A stretch of 8,563 nt of DNA, from the NCBI GenBank assembly GCA_018648945.1, contig JABGQJ010000309.1, positions 1-8,563 on the forward strand, given 5' to 3'. Shown here in pieces: positions 5,074 to 8,563 of this stretch. Numbering within the stretch: position 1 is the first letter of the stretch; every line of letters begins with the position of its first letter. The notes under the pieces are model-generated. The model was not told where the DNA came from. It saw only the letters and a list, made by a program, of their open reading frames with translations, and searched no databases. The DNA comes from Victivallales bacterium. Its GTDB lineage: Bacteria > Verrucomicrobiota > Lentisphaeria > Oligosphaerales > Lenti-02. The position numbers and the translations under genes are program-made.

Positions 5074-5932
5074 GTCGCGGACGCGTGGCGGGGACCACCC
5101 TCGGGTGGTCCAGCCCCTCAAAGCGTATGAGGATATCGACTTTCTGAAATCCGACGCCTGTCGGACGGCCCGCTTGCAGCTTGAGTTCCTCAAGCCTGAA
5201 GTGGCCATGCAGGAGCAGGGGATCGAGAGCACGATCGTGCTGTTTGGCAGTGCCCGCATGCTTTCGCCCGAGCAGGCAATCGAGGAGTTGGCGGTGGCGG
5301 AGTCCGCCCTGGGCGCCGAGCCCGGAAGCGGGGCGGCAGGACGGCAAGTCCAAGTCGCCAAGGCCATGGTCGAGCAAAGCCGGTACTACACGGTGGCCAG
5401 GGATCTGGCGCGAGTGGCCAGCGAGTACGGACAGGGCCACGGCGCCGGAGACAAACGCGAGTGGGTCGTGACCACTGGCGGGGGCGGGGGCATCATGGAG
5501 GCGGGCAATCGCGGGGCGGACGACGCGGGTGCCAAGTCCATCGCCCTGAACATCACCCTGCCCCGCGAGCAGCATGCGAACCCCTACTGCTGCGAGGATC
5601 TGTCCTTCCAGTTCCACTACTTCAGCATCCGCAAGATGCACTTCCTGATGCGGGCAAAGGCGCTGTGCGCCTTCCCCGGCGGCTTTGGCACACTGGACGA
5701 ACTCTTCGAGACGCTGACCCTGATCCAGACCGGCAAGATCGAGCCGATCCCGGTCGTGCTGTTCGGGGAGTCCTACTGGAAGCGGGTGGTGAACTGGCAG
5801 GAACTGGCCGACCGCGGGATGATCGGGGTCGAGGATCTGTCTCTGTTCTCGATCTGCGAAACCGCTGCGGATGGCTGGCACCGCATCTGCCAATTCTACG
5901 AGATGGGAGCCGGGTCGGGCGCCGCGAACTAA
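5054..5932 (+). CDS. LOG family protein (TIGR00730 / lysine decarboxylase-like Rossmann fold), probable nucleotide 5'-monophosphate phosphoribohydrolase
   Basis: This 292-residue cytoplasmic protein belongs to the LOG family, whose characterised members split nucleoside monophosphates, including cytokinin nucleotides, into base and ribose 5-phosphate. Visible are the first strand IVLFGSAR (61-68), the phosphate-loop TTGGGGGIMEAGNRGA (140-155), SIRKMHFLM (191-199) with the conserved Arg193-Lys194, and the signature PGGFGTLDE (208-216) with catalytic Glu216. The 'lysine decarboxylase' label is historical, and no decarboxylase active site is present. It is the long form: about 70 residues lie between GSAR and the GGG loop, and an N-terminal extension (AYEDIDFLKS...) precedes the core, as in many longer bacterial LOG proteins. 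I chose ATG 5054, with GAAGG just upstream. It overlaps the previous gene by 20 bases, implying translational coupling. GTG 5036 and GTG 5105 are poorer starts. Plant-hormone synthesis is not implied; nucleotide salvage is more likely. Confidence 0.93.
   Translation: MKSSLTESRTRGGDHPRVVQPLKAYEDIDFLKSDACRTARLQLEFLKPEVAMQEQGIESTIVLFGSARMLSPEQAIEELAVAESALGAEPGSGAAGRQVQVAKAMVEQSRYYTVARDLARVASEYGQGHGAGDKREWVVTTGGGGGIMEAGNRGADDAGAKSIALNITLPREQHANPYCCEDLSFQFHYFSIRKMHFLMRAKALCAFPGGFGTLDELFETLTLIQTGKIEPIPVVLFGESYWKRVVNWQELADRGMIGVEDLSLFSICETAADGWHRICQFYEMGAGSGAAN
5092..5111 (+). other. Perfect 9-base inverted repeat at the start of the LOG gene
   Basis: GGACCACCC (5092-5100) and GGGTGGTCC (5103-5111) are perfect complements separated by TC. 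In RNA this gives an 8-bp stem capped by a CUCG tetraloop. It begins 18 bases after the stop of the upstream gene and covers LOG codons 13-20. There is no T tract, so it is not a standard terminator. It could damp ribosome entry into LOG or protect the upstream message end. Confidence 0.5.
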
Positions 5933-5988
5933 GCGGGCACCCAGGAATACCGGAGGGCCTTGGGAAGGAAAGAGAGAGCGTTGATCTT

Positions 5989-6013
5989 CCCGGCCAGACA
6001 GGTATGGTCCGGG
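5989..6013 (+). other. Bulged hairpin in the 139-base gap before etfA
   Basis: CCCGG-CCA (5989-5996) can pair with TGG-T-CCGGG (6005-6013) around an 8-base loop, with one bulged T. It lies between the LOG stop and the etfA start. It lacks a T tract. A poor promoter-like pair (TTGATC 5981-5986, 16 bases, TATGGT 6003-6008) overlaps it. I see no gene in 5933-6071, and in particular no etfB remnant. Confidence 0.3.
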
Positions 6014-6071
6014 CAGTCATGGGCGACGCATTGGCGGCGTGGCAGCACACCATTCGGTATTGCGAGGACAT

Positions 6072-7091
6072 ATGGGTACGAGCACGGGCGATATCTGGAT
6101 ACTGGCGGAACAGGACCAGGCTGTCCTTCTGCCAGTTGGCTTCGAACTGCTCACGCGGGGACGGGCACTGGCGGATGCAGGCGAGAGCACCCTTGTGGCT
6201 GTCGTTCTTGGCGAGGCCCTGCCCGAGGCGGAACTGAACCGACTGATCCATGCCGGCGCGGACCTCGTGCTGGCGGTCGAAGCCCCGGCCCTGGCCCATT
6301 TTCTAGTGGAACCCCAGGCGGCCTGTCTCGCAGCGCTTGTCCGCGAACGCGACCCCGGAGTGTTCCTCGCGGCAGCCACGACGACAGGGCGGACGCTCAT
6401 GCCCTACCTGGCAGCCAAGGTTGGCAGTGGCCTGACGGCAGATTGCACGGAACTGGCGATCGAACCCGAGAGCGGACACCTCCTCCAGACCCGTCCCGCC
6501 ATCGGCGGCAACATCCTGGCCACGATCAAGACTCCCCGGCATCGACCGCAGATGGCCACGGTACGCCCCCATTCGGCACCCCGGGCCCCGGAGATGCCAG
6601 GCCGTTCTGGCCAGGTCGAGCGACTGCAGCCGAAGGCGGAGAACCTGGGAAGCCGGATGCGGCGCATCGACTTCGCGCCAGCCCAGGATGAGGTGGCTCT
6701 GCAGGATGCAGAGCGAGTAGTGGTGGCCGGACGCGGTCTGCGCAAAGCCGAGAATCTGTCCATGATGGCCACGTTGGCCGACGCCCTTGGCGCTGCCCTT
6801 GGGGGCACGCGGGACGTGGTGGATCGGGGGTGGCTTTCCTACCCGCACCAGATCGGGCTTTCGGGCAAGACGGTGGCGCCGCGGCTCTACATTGGGGCCG
6901 GGGTGTCCGGCGCAATCCAGCACCTGGCGGGCATGCAGACCAGTGAGCACATCGTGGCCGTTAACAGCGACCCGGACGCACAGATCTTCCGGGTTGCCGA
7001 GTTGGGCGTTGTCGGGGACATGCACGAGATCCTGCCCGTGCTGACGCGGAAGCTCCGCGCCCTGGGAAAGACTCCCCGGACAGAGGGTTAG
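6072..7091 (+). CDS. etfA: Electron transfer flavoprotein alpha subunit (EtfA)
   Basis: This 339-residue FAD-binding subunit of a heterodimeric ETF accepts electrons from flavin dehydrogenases. The N-terminal domain starts with IWILAEQ and contains ATTTGRTLMPYLAAKVGSGL (102-121), ADCTEL and RPAIGGNILATI (141-152). The C-terminal FAD domain has VVVAGRGLRKAENL (216-229), TRDVVDRGW (246-254), QIGLSGKTVAP (260-270) and the family signature LYIGAGVSGAIQHLAGM (272-288) followed by IVAVN (294-298). Compared with human ETF-alpha, Gln262, His286 and Arg249 are kept (Gln260, His284, Arg247), while flavin-tuning Thr266 is Ser264. There is no N-terminal ferredoxin domain of the kind seen in some bifurcating EtfA proteins. 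I chose ATG 6072, preceded by GAGGA with close spacing; the upstream GTG 6039 adds 11 unrelated residues. The dehydrogenase gene starts 3 bases after the stop. No etfB neighbour is visible, so its beta partner must be encoded elsewhere or downstream. Confidence 0.96.
   Translation: MGTSTGDIWILAEQDQAVLLPVGFELLTRGRALADAGESTLVAVVLGEALPEAELNRLIHAGADLVLAVEAPALAHFLVEPQAACLAALVRERDPGVFLAAATTTGRTLMPYLAAKVGSGLTADCTELAIEPESGHLLQTRPAIGGNILATIKTPRHRPQMATVRPHSAPRAPEMPGRSGQVERLQPKAENLGSRMRRIDFAPAQDEVALQDAERVVVAGRGLRKAENLSMMATLADALGAALGGTRDVVDRGWLSYPHQIGLSGKTVAPRLYIGAGVSGAIQHLAGMQTSEHIVAVNSDPDAQIFRVAELGVVGDMHEILPVLTRKLRALGKTPRTEG
7083..7087 (+). promoter_or_regulatory. Shine-Dalgarno GAGGG deciding the GTG start of the GlcD-like gene
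   Basis: GAGGG lies inside the last codons of etfA, 7 bases before GTG 7095. No ATG exists near the N-terminus of the dehydrogenase, whose next in-frame Met is about 68 codons in and within the conserved FAD domain. The GTG is therefore the start. Confidence 0.7.
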
Positions 7092-7094
7092 AAG

Positions 7095-8525
7095 GTGCAC
7101 AAGACCCCAGACTACCGCCCCGTGACCCCCGAGATCGCCCGTCGGCTCGAAGCCATCGTCGGTCCCCGAAACGTTGTCTACGGCGATCCCGAGAGGCTGG
7201 AGCCCTACAGCCACGACGAAGTGGCCGATGCGCATTGCGCCCACCTTCCCGAGGCGGCCGTGCGACCGGGCAACGCGGCAGAGATTGCGGCGATCATGAA
7301 ACTGGCCAACGAGGAACACACCCCGGTCACGCCCCGTGGCGCAGGCAGTGGACTGAGCGGCGGTGCCGTGCCTGTCCACGGCGGCATTGTCGTGCTGACG
7401 GATCGCCTGAACCAGATTCTGGAGATCGATCCGGACAACCTGATGATCGTGGCCGAGCCGGGCGTGGTGACCAACGAGATCAACGAGGCGCTCAAACCGT
7501 ATGGTCTCTTCTATGCCGGCTACCCGATGAGTCTGGAAACCTGCTACCTCGGCGGCAATGTCGCGGAGAACGCGGGCGGCGGCAAGGCGGTGAAGTACGG
7601 CGTGACCGGTCGCTATGTCACGGGCCTGGAAGTGGTGACGCCGACGGGAGAGATCGTGCAACTGGGCGGCAAGCTCGTGAAGGATGTAACGGGCTACAAC
7701 CTCCTCCAGCTCATGGTGGGCAGCGAGGGGACCCTGGGCATCTTCACCAAGGTCACGTTGAAGCTTCTGCCATTGCCCAAGTCGAGCGTGGATCTGCTCT
7801 GCCTCTTCCCGACGGCCGAGGGAGCAATCGGCGCCGTTCCCCGAATCATGACCGGCAGCGGCATCATCCCCACGGCGATCGAGTTTATGGACCGAACCAG
7901 TGTCCAGGCAGCCTGCCAGTACCTGAACGAGTCCATCCCCTACGAGCAAGCCGGGGCCATGCTGCTGATCACGGTCGATGGGGCCGACGAAGAACAAGTG
8001 GTCCGAGACTACGACGCCATCGGCGAGCAATGCCTGGCAGCCGGGGCCACCGAGGTCTATGTGGCGGACAATGCGACCACCTCCGAGCGGATCTGGAAGG
8101 TGCGGCGGAACATCGCCGAGGCCTTCAAAGTGGCCAGCCCTCATCAGAGCCTGGAAGACGTGGTGGTGCCGATCGCAGAGATCCCCAAGGTGGTCAGCGG
8201 CTTGGCCGAGATCGGCGCGAAGCACGACATCCAGATCCCGTGCTACGGCCATGCCGGGGACGGGAATCTGCACGCCACGCCGGTGATGAATCCCGCTTGG
8301 ACCGTGGCGGAGTGGCAGGAGCGACTGCCGGCGGTGCTCACGGACATCTATGGGTTGGTTGCGTCCCTCGGTGGCACCATCTCGGGCGAACACGGGATCG
8401 GGAGCAAACGTCTCGAGTACCTGCCCCTGGTGTTGGAGGAGGCCCAACTGGAGATGATGCGGGCGGTGAAGCGCGCGCTTGATCCCAACCTGGTGCTGAA
8501 TCCCGGCAAGTTGGTCCCCATGTAG
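7095..8525 (+). CDS. glcD: FAD-linked 2-hydroxyacid dehydrogenase, GlcD/D-lactate dehydrogenase type
   Basis: This 476-residue enzyme of the VAO/PCMH flavoprotein superfamily oxidises D-lactate, glycolate or a similar 2-hydroxyacid to the 2-oxoacid. The PCMH FAD domain contains TPRGAGSGLSGGAVP (79-93), the EPGV strand (121-124), GGNVAENAGGGKAVKYGV (153-170), KDVTGYNLLQLMVGSEGTLG (196-215) and the VTLKLLP boundary (220-226). The C-terminal catalytic domain has the metal/substrate motif CYGHAGDGNLH (383-393) and SGEHGIGSKR (430-439), both typical of GlcD. Length fits the family (about 460-500), and there is no C-terminal Fe-S cluster domain, so it is a stand-alone GlcD rather than a GlcD-GlcF fusion. 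It starts 3 bases after etfA, so the two are surely co-transcribed, as in LctC-LctD of the electron-confurcating lactate dehydrogenase of Acetobacterium. ETF is the likely electron acceptor. Whether the substrate is lactate or glycolate cannot be decided. The last 38 bases of the window show no terminator. Confidence 0.95.
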   Translation: MHKTPDYRPVTPEIARRLEAIVGPRNVVYGDPERLEPYSHDEVADAHCAHLPEAAVRPGNAAEIAAIMKLANEEHTPVTPRGAGSGLSGGAVPVHGGIVVLTDRLNQILEIDPDNLMIVAEPGVVTNEINEALKPYGLFYAGYPMSLETCYLGGNVAENAGGGKAVKYGVTGRYVTGLEVVTPTGEIVQLGGKLVKDVTGYNLLQLMVGSEGTLGIFTKVTLKLLPLPKSSVDLLCLFPTAEGAIGAVPRIMTGSGIIPTAIEFMDRTSVQAACQYLNESIPYEQAGAMLLITVDGADEEQVVRDYDAIGEQCLAAGATEVYVADNATTSERIWKVRRNIAEAFKVASPHQSLEDVVVPIAEIPKVVSGLAEIGAKHDIQIPCYGHAGDGNLHATPVMNPAWTVAEWQERLPAVLTDIYGLVASLGGTISGEHGIGSKRLEYLPLVLEEAQLEMMRAVKRALDPNLVLNPGKLVPM

Positions 8526-8563
8526 GGGCTCGGGCCGTCGTGGCCGGTTCCCCGAAGCGAAGC

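Noticed and set aside
4670..5893. 407-codon minus-strand frame opposite the secreted protein and LOG genes
   Set aside because: It spans two real genes and their junction. Its second half is a Ser/Pro/Arg-rich jumble. Shadow frame.
5130..5900. Annotation of the LOG gene as a true lysine decarboxylase
   Set aside because: PGGFGTLDE and the GGG loop define the LOG nucleotide hydrolase family. There is no pyridoxal-phosphate lysine motif, so the old database name is misleading.
5960..6691. 243-codon plus-strand frame overlapping the etfA 5' half
   Set aside because: It is out of frame with etfA, and its translation is Pro/Arg/Gly-rich without motifs. It does not encode EtfB.
6303..8447. 714-codon open frame on the minus strand, opposite etfA and the dehydrogenase
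   Set aside because: It is exactly antisense to two genes with full sets of conserved motifs. Its His/Arg/Gly-rich translation shows no domain, and long antisense frames are expected in GC-rich coding DNA.

Overview
The window is a compact, GC-rich bacterial chromosomal segment. It holds seven complete protein genes plus the 3' end of an eighth, with few and short intergenic gaps. I see no rRNA, tRNA, CRISPR array, transposase or insertion sequence. The mix of features resembles free-living sugar- and sulfate-ester-degrading bacteria of the PVC superphylum (Lentisphaerota, Kiritimatiellota, Planctomycetota) or candidate phyla such as Sumerlaeota and Hydrogenedentota. Those features are two divergent uroporphyrinogen-decarboxylase-fold (URO-D) proteins, a cysteine-type sulfatase, a 1-phosphofructokinase-like PfkB kinase and an EtfA/GlcD pair. 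This placement is a low-confidence inference from gene content only.

Left part (bases 1-3878). A truncated URO-D family gene enters from the left on the plus strand and ends at 223. Facing it is a three-gene minus-strand operon, read from about 3900 down to 239. It encodes a PfkB sugar/sugar-phosphate kinase, a sulfatase without a signal peptide, and a second URO-D family protein with a His-x-Cys zinc-type motif like that of corrinoid-dependent methyltransferases. The gaps are 35 and 14 bases, so co-transcription is likely. The operon looks like an intracellular module that removes sulfate from a small substrate and phosphorylates a sugar. The URO-D protein possibly handles a methyl group.

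Centre (3879-4041). A divergent control region separates this operon from a plus-strand group. It contains two back-to-back sigma-70-like promoters with overlapping -35 boxes, both with 17-base spacers. It also holds a candidate 21-codon upstream reading frame with five consecutive Val codons, a small hairpin and a 14-base near-palindrome.

Right part (4042-8525). A secreted, charged protein of unknown function with a Gly/Met-rich tail overlaps by 20 bases with a LOG-family (TIGR00730, 'lysine decarboxylase-like') nucleotide hydrolase. After a 139-base gap come an electron-transfer flavoprotein alpha subunit (EtfA) and, 3 bases later, a GlcD-type FAD-linked 2-hydroxyacid dehydrogenase. These two look like a lactate/glycolate oxidation unit passing electrons to an ETF. 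No etfB lies next to etfA inside the window, which is unusual.

The points most worth a second look are the kinase-sulfatase-URO-D operon, the sulfatase metal-site substitutions, the divergent promoter with its upstream reading frame, the secreted unknown protein coupled to a LOG enzyme, and the EtfA-GlcD pair without EtfB.
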